Shown piece after piece: positions 45,038 through 54,863 of a stretch of DNA of 64,000 nucleotides. Position 1 is the stretch's first letter. Every line of letters begins with the position of its first letter. Source of the DNA: Theileria orientalis strain Shintoku (Eukaryota > Apicomplexa > Aconoidasida > Piroplasmida > Theileriidae); assembly GCF_000740895.1 (NCBI RefSeq), contig NC_025260.1, forward strand, positions 972,001 through 1,036,000, in the 5' to 3' direction. The position numbers were made by a program, and so were the translations under genes. Under the pieces are notes generated by a model. That model was not told the DNA's origin and searched no databases. It saw only the letters and a program-made list of their open reading frames with translations.

Positions 45038-48000
45038 TTATTCACATGACTGGTCCTTGACACTTTCTAAGTATTCCTCCACTATGCCCTCGGAATCCGA
45101 GCCCAACTCCTCAGAATCGTACTCCGAGCTACTGACATCTGATTCTAAAAGGGGCGTTTGTTAAATAGGAACAGTGTCTGCGTATTAAATACTCGTGTAT
45201 CTGCGTTGATAAGGCTACTCCAGCTCATATTTATCTCATGATTCTTACCGTAGGTGTATTCGCTGTCGTCTCCGTCGAACTTCTCCACGAAGTCGTCCAA
45301 TGTGTATCTGACCTCCTTGACTAAACAATAGTTACTACTGGTTGCAATGCATCTATGGCGATTACAGCAGATATTCTACTAAAATCTACTTGTAAACTTA
45401 CAGTTTTGAACTGAGTTGTTGGGGATGTATATCACTGGGTTTTCTATGACCTTCTTGAGCTCGTTTACCTCAGTCAGCATCACTTTCCATGCTGGTTTGT
45501 ACCTATTAATTTTTGTTTAAATCCGTCTTCAATCTCGTCCACTTACCATATGAATGAATACAGCCACTCCAGGGCAATATACACACCCATCGACTACAGT
45601 TAAATTAACACCAAGTTTAACAATCAAGTTTGTAGCCCGTTTCTTAACATATACTCTAAGCCGCTACTTCTAATATATATCAGGTGCACATTTGTCTATC
45701 TATGTTCTTACTATTCTTAGTGACCTCAGTATGTACTGTTGTCCTTCTGGCGATATGTACTTCTTTACGTCAATGTCCAGCCATTGCGTGAACACCTTGT
45801 TCAGTATCGTTTCGAGCAGACACGAGGTCACAATTGCTAAATGTTTCTATCCAGTTGCTTCAACGTACCAAGTATCACTTTAAATCTTGAGTTGGACGTG
45901 AATTCAAACGACGTCGCCACTATGCCCAGTATAACAAACAGAAAGTATGTGAAAAACGTTTTAAAGTTATTGATAAAGTCTACACATTTGTCGTTGATTT
46001 AAGCATATAGTTTCAACTTATTACTACTTAAGACTATTCAAGTTATCTGCTAACTAAACACAACTATCAACTAAATTTCACTAAATTTTCGTTGATGCTA
46101 CTAGTACAAATAGTAATAGTAGCAGTATTAATAGTATTGTTGGTAGATATAGTACAAGTGGTAATACTAGTAATAATAATACTAGTAATAATAATACTAG
46201 TAATAATAATACTAGTAGTAATAATAGTAATACCTAGAATCCTCCTCTGGTATTCCTTTACTGTTGTTATTACTGTTAAAACCGTGCCCAAATCTGACTT
46301 GATTGAGTCAATCCATATGGTCAAACTAAAGTATCATTAGCATCAACGCCATATGCTAGTAGTAGCTACTATTTATTTGTGGTAGTCAATATCACTAATT
46401 TTATAGTATTTAATACTTCTCAGCCTTGTTCAGTTGTTCAGTTTGTTGCTCATTTAAAAGTTGAAATTGATCTCTCACTGACTTGTAGACTTTAACCATG
46501 TTATTGGCAGAGTCAGTCAATTTGTTAATCTACAAATTATTGATAAATGGACCATTGCCAGTACCATTTGTGATACAACATGTTTATTTGTATATGAGTG
46601 TGTAGGCGTGTCGACTTACGTTTATTTCCGTTCTTTTGTTCCATTCTCCCGATTGAAGATAAAAGCATATGTTGTCTGAAATAACGTCAACGAGTGTTAT
46701 TAACAACTAGTAAATGTCATTTTTGAGAAAATCATAAATTGGCCGTTTTTAATTGGTGATAGCAGTAATTCAGGCATGGCTAAGTCGTGAAAAAAAGGTT
46801 TAGAGCCAATGATTGAAAGATAAAACCAAATGGCTCCATCCGACGCTCTCAAAACAGTTCTGTGTGAATAGTTGTGAATTTAGTTTTGAACAACTGGCGG
46901 TGTGTCTGCGTAATGTTTAAAGATCAAGTAGCCTGCGTACGCTCCAAGAATGGCTCCTACACCCACTCCGCCGACTGACGCTCCCATCACCACCCAATTG
47001 ACTCCATCTCCTCCGGAACACAGCAGATTGAACAAAAATGATTGCCCTTGGGCTTTGGTGAACGAGATTTTAAGTGCGTGGCTTATATCTTCCAGTGCGC
47101 CCTCAATGTCGTCGTCGTCCTTGATCTTCTTCAATAGCTCCTGGTCAACTTCGCCGCGTTTTATTTTCCTCCACTTTTTAATGGTCGGGTCCCCGCTGAC
47201 AAGTCTGTAGTACTCGCTGGGCCCATCCTTGAAGTGGAAAACCAGCATCAGCGGAAAGATCAGCTCGCAATCGTGCAGATTGTAGTACGCATCCACTGAT
47301 ACGAGCTGTTTCGTTATATCATACTCCACGTTTGCGTTGGCGCTGCTGCAATACTTCACAAACCCCAACCTATAGCCATCGGCTCTGCCGTCCATGTCGC
47401 AAAATCTGTGTATGTATTTCCTGTAAGAGCTGTTGTTAGAAAGAGTCACCCTGATGGTAGGGGCGTTGGAAATCGGCTGTGCAACATGCGAGAAGCGTTT
47501 TCTGGCTTGGGAGTTTGCCATCTCACTTGCCAGTGCGGCTCCACCTGCCGGCCTGAAGCTCAGGTCCACTATCGTCAAGGATCCAATGATCTCAGAAAGG
47601 ACTGACACTAGCTTTTCACTGGAATCGGCGCTGATTGGACATTCGAACATCTCCGGCATTTTGACCCAATATTCAGCGTATTCAAGTGACGACAACGGCC
47701 GATATCCAGTGCCGTTACAGCAGAAGAATAGTGGCCTAGGGTCTCTGCCGTAGAAGAAGACGTACAAATTGAAGTCTTTTCTTAAGTACGCCAGGGGCCC
47801 TAGCTCACTACTCTTCTGCTGTAACGGCTCTTGGTCCAGGCCGCTATACTCGCCTAGCAACTTTATCTCACTGTACTGGCAACTTTCTGATGGCACCAAC
47901 AGTCTCAGAACACCGCCTTCACCTTGCCCCTCGGGCCTAAGTGTACTGCGGTAACACGCATACCCTGCCCTTTCTAAATCTGGACAATTTTCCCTTTTGA

Positions 48001-50507
48001 CGTACACGTTCTCGGGTTGCGACGTGAGGCACTCTGGGTTTGGGCAAATTTCTGAGCCAGAACTCTTAATGGCGTCGGCCACATCATCTTTACCGTATCT
48101 ACTCTGCCTATCTATCGGCAATACCACCGTGTTTTTATGAACCACTACGAGGGTTCTTAGCAGGAGTAGTAGCTTTCTATGCGAATCTGAAACCAGGGTA
48201 CTGTGAATCTGGTTAGTCTCAATTTCTTCATTTAGTAGCATCTTTGCCATCACTTTGTCCAGTTTCGCCCAGCCTTGTGTCTTTTCGTTTTTCCTTTGGG
48301 TGTAGTAGAAGGTGCCCTCTGAGGAGTTAAACTCCAGCAAGATTGCTTCTGCGAACTCAGAATAATAGTAGGAACAGATGTGCGAGTATTTTTTTCCTTG
48401 CACTTCTCCTATTGGGTTTTTGCCACTGGACAAGGGCGTTTCCCTGTCGACCATCACACAGCTATTGGTTTGCCCGTGTGCGTTCACTGGCTCGTGCTTA
48501 TACTTCCTGAATCCACTCATTTCAAGCGCCGGCAGGCTACTTGTTTCATTTGTCACGCAGATCTTATTCCCATTATACTCTCCGATTGTTATGTCCATTT
48601 GGTATGTCAGTGCGGAAGACAGTTTACTATTTTCATTCATTATTGTTCTGAACAAATGTACTTGATTCCCATTGAAATGGCATATTTCACTCATACGTTT
48701 ACTTTCGTTCCAGCGTATGAGTGAAGTAAGCTGTGAATATTTAAAGAACTTGGGAGCCGGGCGTTTTGTGACTTCGGATTTAAAGTTCAATAATATTACC
48801 AGCGGCGTATTATCCTCGTCGTACGCGTTGGCGTATACTTGCACGTGCGAAAGCTGGGCTCCAATATACCTTCCATCCTGCATCAATTTCAGCTTGTTTC
48901 CGCCCCTTTTTTCGTATATCTCAATATCTTCTCCCGGGGGCCTGTCTTCTATCTCATGAATACACTCTCTAATTATTCTGCATTGTCCATATAACCGATG
49001 CACACATACAACTCCTTCATAACTGGAAATTTCAGTAAGTATTATTTTAATCATTTTTGAACAAAGAGTAAATATTTCTCTTTATCACTTGTTGGATCTA
49101 AAATCCTCGGTGTGTTTCAGAAATCTTTTTATTTTTTTGCTTTTTCTCCAAACAATCGACTCTGTTCTTATCTCTATATCGAAAATATCTACTTGATTTT
49201 TTTTTCAACTCTTTCTTAATTCTATTCTTTTATCATATTATTCTACAACATCTGACCAAATTCTAGATCTAATCGACTTTTGATCTTCCAATGTTTGCAA
49301 CAACTTCTAAATTTCTTATTCGATGGACCATATCAGCCCTTTTCCATTCAAAATATTCCAAGACACTTCTACATATTAAGATTTCCTCTAAAATCATGCT
49401 ACTTCATCATGCTCGTATACCATGCTGCTCCATAAGAACTCTTTAGGCGTTACACCTTTTGTAAAATAGCCCTAGCCTAGTCTATGCCGGTGTTATTCAC
49501 CATCTGGCCTCTTAATCAGCAAAAACTCCAACAGTATCCTTACAAGCATCCCTTCTTACTGCTATCACCGGCCTTCTAGCTATCTGCCTACCTAGTAACT
49601 CACGTGACACCTATCTACAAAATTACCTATGTGATTTAAGTCCGAGTGGTACATCTGAAATGCCGATTCTGACATTACGCTGGTACAGTGCGATACTATT
49701 TTTCGTTTTATCTTTTCGCAGTCGGCGCCCTTGTAGCTGACCAAACACGGGTTATAGTCCCAATCGGCGCCGGCCTCAACGTCGTCGCCAGCATCATCAC
49801 TCGTGCCACTGACTGTCAATCCGTTGATCTCTTCATGGGTCAGAACACTCGGATTCAGGACACATCCTTCCTTCCTCGTTGGAAATTTCCTGTTTGCTCT
49901 TAAGAAGTGGCACTTCGTCTTTGCCAGCGCTATCAGCGACCTTGAGGCGTCGCCGTTGAAGTCGCAGCTTTCAACGTCCAGCGAGTTAATTTCATTGATG
50001 ACAAACTTCCAACAGCCGGCTTCGTTGATGATTTTTGAGTAGTTTAACTCAGTGTGAATGTCCGTATCCAGGTTAATGTCGAATTCATCTCCTGTAGAAG
50101 TATGACCGTTGGTCACATGGTTAATGTAAATAACTAATAATATTAATTAATAACGCCGATGCAATAATATCTAATCATATCCAATAGCAGCTACTCCCAT
50201 ATAATAGTTGATAATATACTTAATCCGTACCATTTTTCGTTAGTTGTGTAAGACATGGATACGGGTCCTTGCTGTTTTTTAAATATTCCAAATCCACTGG
50301 AATGTCGCTAGAAATGTGCTTATCTATTGACACCAGTGAGATGCAGTCCTCTTCCTTCTCTTTAATTTTATCCAGCAGGGATTTATAGGTATCTTTACCA
50401 CTTTTGAAGGTAGCTTTTGCTATTGAGTTCCAGTTTCTGAAAAGCGAACAATAAACGTTACATTTATAAAATGTAATCACAAGTGCTATGAAATATATGT
50501 TGTTCAT
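45038..50507 (-). CDS. GEX1: Gamete nuclear fusion protein KAR5/GEX1/Brambleberry family
   Basis: Twelve minus-strand exons: 50507-50231, 50091-49627, 46675-46620, 46529-46417, 46325-46234, 45981-45958, 45919-45869, 45836-45712, 45593-45547, 45502-45402, 45320-45249, 45144-45038; 1530 nt, 509 aa. A signal peptide (MNNIYFIALVITFYK) leads to a Cys-rich domain in the KAR5 order: GCWKFVINEI..ESC, a Cys-His helix (LAKTKCHFLR), FPTRKEGC, NPCLVSY..DC..CTSVMSESAFQMYHSD. Across the long intron it continues as [21 protein letters not shown], the family's most typical stretch, then a coiled coil and membrane segments ending in an acidic tail. These proteins sit in the nuclear envelope/ER and drive karyogamy of gametes, in Theileria in the tick gut. 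Intron 2 (49626-46676, phase 1) contains another whole gene. The 45958/45919 junction is doubtful: see findings. Confidence 0.78.
45920..45957 (-). other. Doubtful 38-nt intron (or frameshifted membrane segment) of GEX1
   Basis: The stretch begins GTTTTT and ends CATAG. Removing it restores the frame exactly (NNFKK then LATSFEF). Left in, the downstream frame reads FFTYFLFVILGIV, a convincing membrane segment, but then the six-A run just upstream puts the preceding codons out of frame. All other donors of this gene start GTA; this one does not. Confidence 0.4.
45982..46233 (-). repeat. GEX1 intron with ACTAGTAATAATAAT microsatellite
   Basis: 252-nt intron; at about 46165-46225 (plus strand) the 15-bp unit ACTAGTAATAATAAT is repeated four times. 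Open frames on both strands here are products of the repeat. Confidence 0.8.
46676..46879 (-). other. 3' flank of nested gene inside GEX1 intron 2
   Basis: 204 nt between the nested gene's stop and the GEX1 exon 3 acceptor (ttatttcag). A partial open frame here has an ATG at 46777 and could splice at 46708, but it is better explained as intron. Confidence 0.5.
46880..49054 (-). CDS. Lineage-specific modular membrane protein nested in a GEX1 intron
   Basis: Uninterrupted 724-codon frame, ATG 49054 to stop 46880, lying wholly within GEX1 intron 2 on the same strand. Residues about 20-115, 240-275, 440-480 and 590-640 share a pattern of hydrophobic strand ending in Phe, a turn, an aromatic pair and a Trp (PLVILLNFKSE..SLIRW; AILLEFNSSEG.YY..GW; NLYVFFYGRDP..YW; PLMLVFHFKDG..YY..KKW). 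This suggests a repeated piroplasm-specific domain, not FAINT. Residues about 690-715 are a Gly-rich hydrophobic stretch (GASVGGVGVGAILGAYAG) then LIFKHYADTPPV, so a C-terminal membrane anchor is likely. No clear N-terminal signal peptide is seen from this ATG; an upstream exon is possible but none was found. Function unknown; a surface or endomembrane protein of a multigene family is my inference. Confidence 0.85.
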   Translation of the reverse strand: MIKIILTEISSYEGVVCVHRLYGQCRIIRECIHEIEDRPPGEDIEIYEKRGGNKLKLMQDGRYIGAQLSHVQVYANAYDEDNTPLVILLNFKSEVTKRPAPKFFKYSQLTSLIRWNESKRMSEICHFNGNQVHLFRTIMNENSKLSSALTYQMDITIGEYNGNKICVTNETSSLPALEMSGFRKYKHEPVNAHGQTNSCVMVDRETPLSSGKNPIGEVQGKKYSHICSYYYSEFAEAILLEFNSSEGTFYYTQRKNEKTQGWAKLDKVMAKMLLNEEIETNQIHSTLVSDSHRKLLLLLRTLVVVHKNTVVLPIDRQSRYGKDDVADAIKSSGSEICPNPECLTSQPENVYVKRENCPDLERAGYACYRSTLRPEGQGEGGVLRLLVPSESCQYSEIKLLGEYSGLDQEPLQQKSSELGPLAYLRKDFNLYVFFYGRDPRPLFFCCNGTGYRPLSSLEYAEYWVKMPEMFECPISADSSEKLVSVLSEIIGSLTIVDLSFRPAGGAALASEMANSQARKRFSHVAQPISNAPTIRVTLSNNSSYRKYIHRFCDMDGRADGYRLGFVKYCSSANANVEYDITKQLVSVDAYYNLHDCELIFPLMLVFHFKDGPSEYYRLVSGDPTIKKWRKIKRGEVDQELLKKIKDDDDIEGALEDISHALKISFTKAQGQSFLFNLLCSGGDGVNWVVMGASVGGVGVGAILGAYAGYLIFKHYADTPPVVQN
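49055..49626 (-). other. 5' flank of nested gene inside GEX1 intron 2
   Basis: 572 nt between the GEX1 exon 2 donor (ATAG|GTAATT) and the nested gene's ATG. On the minus strand it is purine-rich with poly-A runs. It should hold the nested gene's promoter. No further exon found. Confidence 0.5.
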
Positions 50508-51545
50508 TTTCGAACATAATTACAACGGTATTAAAACAAAATTTAAAAATAATAATTTACAGCTGCGATTGGCCACGAGACGCCTTTATTAAACTCGCAT
50601 TGAAGGAAATGAAAACTTCCAGTGTTTTAGAATAATTTACAGGAAATAAATACTGAAATTTATAGTGATTAATGTATGCAAGGGGTGGAGATGTACCATA
50701 CAAACAAAAGATGCTTCCCCTCAAGAAGATATAATTTACAGTATAAAATATTAAACTTTAAAATGGAAAAACGTAAAACGTCAAATTGTGTGACCGAAAA
50801 TGAATTAAAACATCCAATCCATGACAAGAGCAGATATCTTAATTTCTGAGATGAAGATCTACATAAAATTAAATAAAGGAGTTTTAGTTAAAAGTAAATC
50901 GAATTTACAAAATTTTATCGCATAGACCTCGTTGCGTGTTTAAATGAGATTAAAAAGAAGGAAGGTTGTAAATTTAAAATATGCGGTTGCGTATAATTGG
51001 TCTAAACGAGTAAAATAATCGTACTGTCCACTTACACATTTTTTTCATAATCTGCATAGTAATTGCATTATTTGTGTACATTTTGATTTTAAAGAGTAAT
51101 TTTAAGTTCGATTAAACGTCAGCTGTTTATCATCTATTCAAGGTTTAACTGAGTATTTGCATTTTTATTCACGGATTCTTCTGAAATAATATAAAACTTT
51201 TTAATAAAACGTTTCTCGTGCCTAGGAACTCCGATTGTTTAATTATTATTCCCTAAAATGATCCATAATGAGTTTTTTACTTTCGTGCTAGATGGTGTAT
51301 GTTGAATTTGAATGTGTGTAGCCGATTTGCGAATTATTCCATATTTTTATAAGTTCATTCAATTGTTTATTTTACTTATTTTATGTTTATCTTTTAAGCA
51401 TAAAGTTTTAATGCAGTAATCAATGTGTTTTTGATTATTATAGTTTTATCTAATTTAATTGTTCCTAAAACGGATTAAACTAAAAACGTTAAATATTTTT
51501 AATTTTTGTTTAACCTTGAGCTTGAATTTTAACTAATTTGATAAT
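50508..51545. other. AT-rich divergent spacer (GEX1 / MyoA)
   Basis: About 1 kb with both promoters; AT-rich throughout, no gene or RNA recognised. Confidence 0.5.
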
Positions 51546-54299
51546 ATGGATCTGAGCACTAAGGAAAAGCTTCAGACTGCCAACGCTCTCAAGCGTGCCT
51601 CTTCGAACTTGGCAGTTTTTGACTCGAATGGAAATGTTTTAAATGTATGTAAACTACTTATGCCACTGATAAGCTAATGATTAGTTTATGGGACTCTAAT
51701 AGTTATAAATATGTTTGTAAAAATGATTGATAGTGTTTATTAATGCTTTTTATTAGGGTACATATGTTTGGACCGATATGGCTCCTGCGGTCAAGGAGAA
51801 CCCGGATATCATGTTCGCCAAATGTCTAGTTCATCACGGCTCTACTAAGGATGTCTTAGTTTGTACTCAAGTTGAACCTCCATATGACAAGGATAAGGTA
51901 TGTGAACACTTGTGTGCTTCTATCTGTTGCTTATCCCCCAGTTATTCTAAAGTTACTGCCTGTTATACCATCTAGTTACCTCCACATTTATGCCTGTTAT
52001 ATCCCCTCGTTGCCTTACAAGCTAATTATTTGCGTAGAAGTTTGAAGTTCCCGCCTCCAACGCCTGGAACACCAATAGTCAGATTGACCCGATGACCTAC
52101 GGCGACATTGGCATGCTTCCACAGACCTCGATTCCCTGCGTGCTCGACTTTTTGAAGCACAGATTCCACAAGAACCAGATATACTCGACTGCGGACCCCT
52201 TGGTCGTTTCCATAAACCCCTTCAAGGACCTCGGAAACGCAGGCCAGAACGTGATTGACAAGTACAGGGGCGCCAAGAATTTGATGGACATGCCTCCTCA
52301 CGTGTACTACACGAGCAGGCGCGCCCTTGAGAACCTCCACGACTTCAAGTACTCCCAGACCGTTATTGTTTCTGGGGAGTCCGGTACCGGAAAGACTCAG
52401 TCCGCGAACATGATGATGCGCTACTTCGCCAGTGGCGGCACCCAGAGCGGCCACATACAGCAGGTGGTCATGGCCTTCAACCCCGTGCTCGAGTCGTTTG
52501 GTAACGCCAAGACCATAAGGAACAACAACAGCAGCCGTTTCGGACGCTTCATGCAGCTCGACGTGGCCCCTGAGGGCGGCATTCGTTACGGCTCCATCGT
52601 GACGTTCCTGCTCGAGAAGTCCAGGATTGTCACTCAGGACGACGACGAGAGGAGCTACCACATCTTCTACCAGCTGCTCAGGGGCGCCAGCGAGGAGATG
52701 AGGAGCAAGTTCAAGCTTCTGGGCGTGAGTGACTACAACTACCTCAACAAGAAGTGCACCGAGATTAACGGGGTCAGCGACGCCAAGGAGTTCGAGCAGA
52801 TAATGGAGAGCTTTGAGAAGATGAACCTCTCCCAGGACCAGAAGGACACCGTGCTGAGCGTGCTCTCCGGAGTCCTGTTGTTGGGAAACGTGGTCATTGA
52901 GGGCGAGGAGCGCGACGGTCTCGTTGACGCCGCCGTTGTGACGAACACCAACGTGCTCCGCGACGCTTCGGATCTTCTGTTCCTCGACTACGACCAGCTG
53001 GTCTACAACCTGACCACCAAGAGCACCAACGCAGGCGGCTCAGTCATTGTAAGCCCCAGGAGGAGGGACGACTCGAACGTGCTCAAGATGAGTCTGAGCA
53101 AGGCCGTGTACAACAAGCTGTTCCTCTGGCTCGTGAACACCGTCAACAAGACCATCGAGCCCCCGCAGCCCTTCAAGCGTTTCATCGGGCTCCTCGACAT
53201 CTTCGGCTTCGAGGTCTTCAAGAACAACTCGCTCGAGCAGCTCTTCATCAACATCACCAACGAGATGCTTCAGACCAACTTCATCAACATTGTCTTCAAG
53301 AGGGAGTCCCAGCTTTACCGCGAGGAGGGCATTTCCGCCCCTGAGCTCCAGTACAGCTCCAACGCCGACGTCATAGATTTACTCTGCAACAAGGGCAAGT
53401 CGATCCTCTCCGTGCTCGAGGACCAGTGCCTTGCCCCCGGCGGTAACGACCTGAACGTTACCAGCACCTGCAACTCTCAGCTCGGCTCTAACCCCAAGTA
53501 CCTCAAGGCTAAGCAGGACGGCTACTTTATGGTTGTCCACACTATTGGGCCCATCCAGTACTCTGCCAGCGGCTTCGTCAACAAGAACAAGGACCTTCTG
53601 ACTGGGGAGCTCGTGACTCTCGTCAACGCCAGTGCCAACCCTCTGGTGAAGCAGCTCTTCGAGGGTGAGGTCATCAGCACCGGCAAGCTTGCCAAGGGCA
53701 TGCTCATTGGGTCCCAGTTCATGAGCCAGCTCGAGTCTCTCATGGCTCTCATCAACAGCACCGACTCTCACTTCATCAGGTGCATTTCTCCCAACGACCG
53801 CATGCTTCCCATGACCTGGAACTCCGTGCGTGTTCTTCTTCAGCTTCACGCTCTTTCTGTCATTGAGGCTCTTCAGCTCAGGAAGCTCGGCTTCTCCTAC
53901 AGGCGTCCCTTCAAGGACTTTGTTGAGCAGTACTATTACATAAGTCCCAAAATCGGCGGGGACAAGACCATGTCAGACCTCGATAAGGCGCTCGCTCTCG
54001 TCAAGGAGGGTGGTTTGTCAGAGGGCAGCTACGCTGTCGGCAAGACCCGGATGTTCCTCACTCGCAAGGCTGCCAACGAACTCACCTCTGTGGTTAGGGA
54101 GAGACTCGCCAGGTGGGCTCCTCTTGCTGACGTCCTTGAGGCACTCATGGTCCGCTGGAACAACCAGAAGGAGCTAAAGAAGAGCGTTAAGTCCGTCGTC
54201 AGGCTTCAGGCCCACCTCAGAAGACTCATTGTCGACTCCGGGGTCACTCCGAAGCCCAACCAAAAGGAGCTTGACGTTGCCAAACTAGTAAAAATATGA
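51546..54299 (+). CDS. MyoA: Myosin A (class XIV unconventional myosin)
   Basis: Three exons, 51546-51644, 51757-51897 and 52038-54299, all phase 0; 2502 nt, 833 aa, the normal size for this tail-less class. Motor signatures: P-loop GESGTGKTQ near residue 192, switch I NNNSSRFGRFM, switch II DIFGFEVF near 466, and the actin-binding FIRCISPND. The C-terminus is a short neck with two degenerate light-chain sites (VRWNNQKELKKSVKSVV, RLQAHLRRLI) and no tail. In relatives MyoA is the glideosome motor under the plasma membrane, bound to MTIP/MLC and GAP45. Theileria zoites glide poorly, so its use here may be in invasion or tick stages. It is the last core gene before the secreted-protein cluster. 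Confidence 0.95.
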
Positions 54300-54863
54300 T
54301 TTTAATTGACCTCTAATGTTATATTTTCCCACCTTTCCTACATCCGTCTTCGTTCATCTTTCCTACATCCGTCTTCGTTCATCTAAGTATGTAGCACACG
54401 CAATTGTGAATATTGTACATTTTTAACGCAGTAAGTACATCATGAATACAGTGCATAAAACTGATACAGTATACACAAAGTCGTGAATGTAGTACATTAA
54501 CCGTTAAAAAAAGTTTTAACTCTTCATAACGATTTTAAAGCTAATATACATTTATCCTTTAAGTGTGTTGGAGGTTTCAAGTTTTAAAACCGAAAACATT
54601 TAAATCTATGTTACAAGGGGTAGAGACGGGTCAACTGCATTTAAATCGCTTATATAAAACCAAAAGCTGCCTGCGAATGGAGTTAAATCCAACACAATAG
54701 TGGAATGATTGGTGATTCGGCAGTTAATAAAACATGGTTACCAGGGTGTGTATTTGATGTGAATACTACTCCAGTCATCTTCGTGATGCCTTAGTGTTCC
54801 TTAGCCACATAGCTAACAACACGCTCAATCACCCTAAAAACGTGATTCCATAAAAATTAAATC
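54300..54863. other. Spacer between core genes and FAINT cluster
   Basis: 564 bp; contains an exact 25-bp tandem duplication at 54333-54382 and AT-rich sequence. No gene. Confidence 0.5.
54333..54382 (+). repeat. Exact 25-bp tandem duplication after MyoA
   Basis: Two identical copies of a pyrimidine-rich 25-bp unit (CTTTCCTACATCCGTCTTCG plus TTCAT), 54333-54357 and 54358-54382. Confidence 0.95.

Noticed and set aside
46092..46340. 82-codon plus-strand frame rich in I and V
   Set aside because: Produced by the ACTAGTAATAATAAT intron repeat.
46708..46777. Alternative first exon for GEX1 (starting MPELLLSPIKNG)
   Set aside because: It can be spliced in frame to 46675 but gives no Cys-rich domain; the distant exon at 50091-49627 joins in phase and recreates the family signature.
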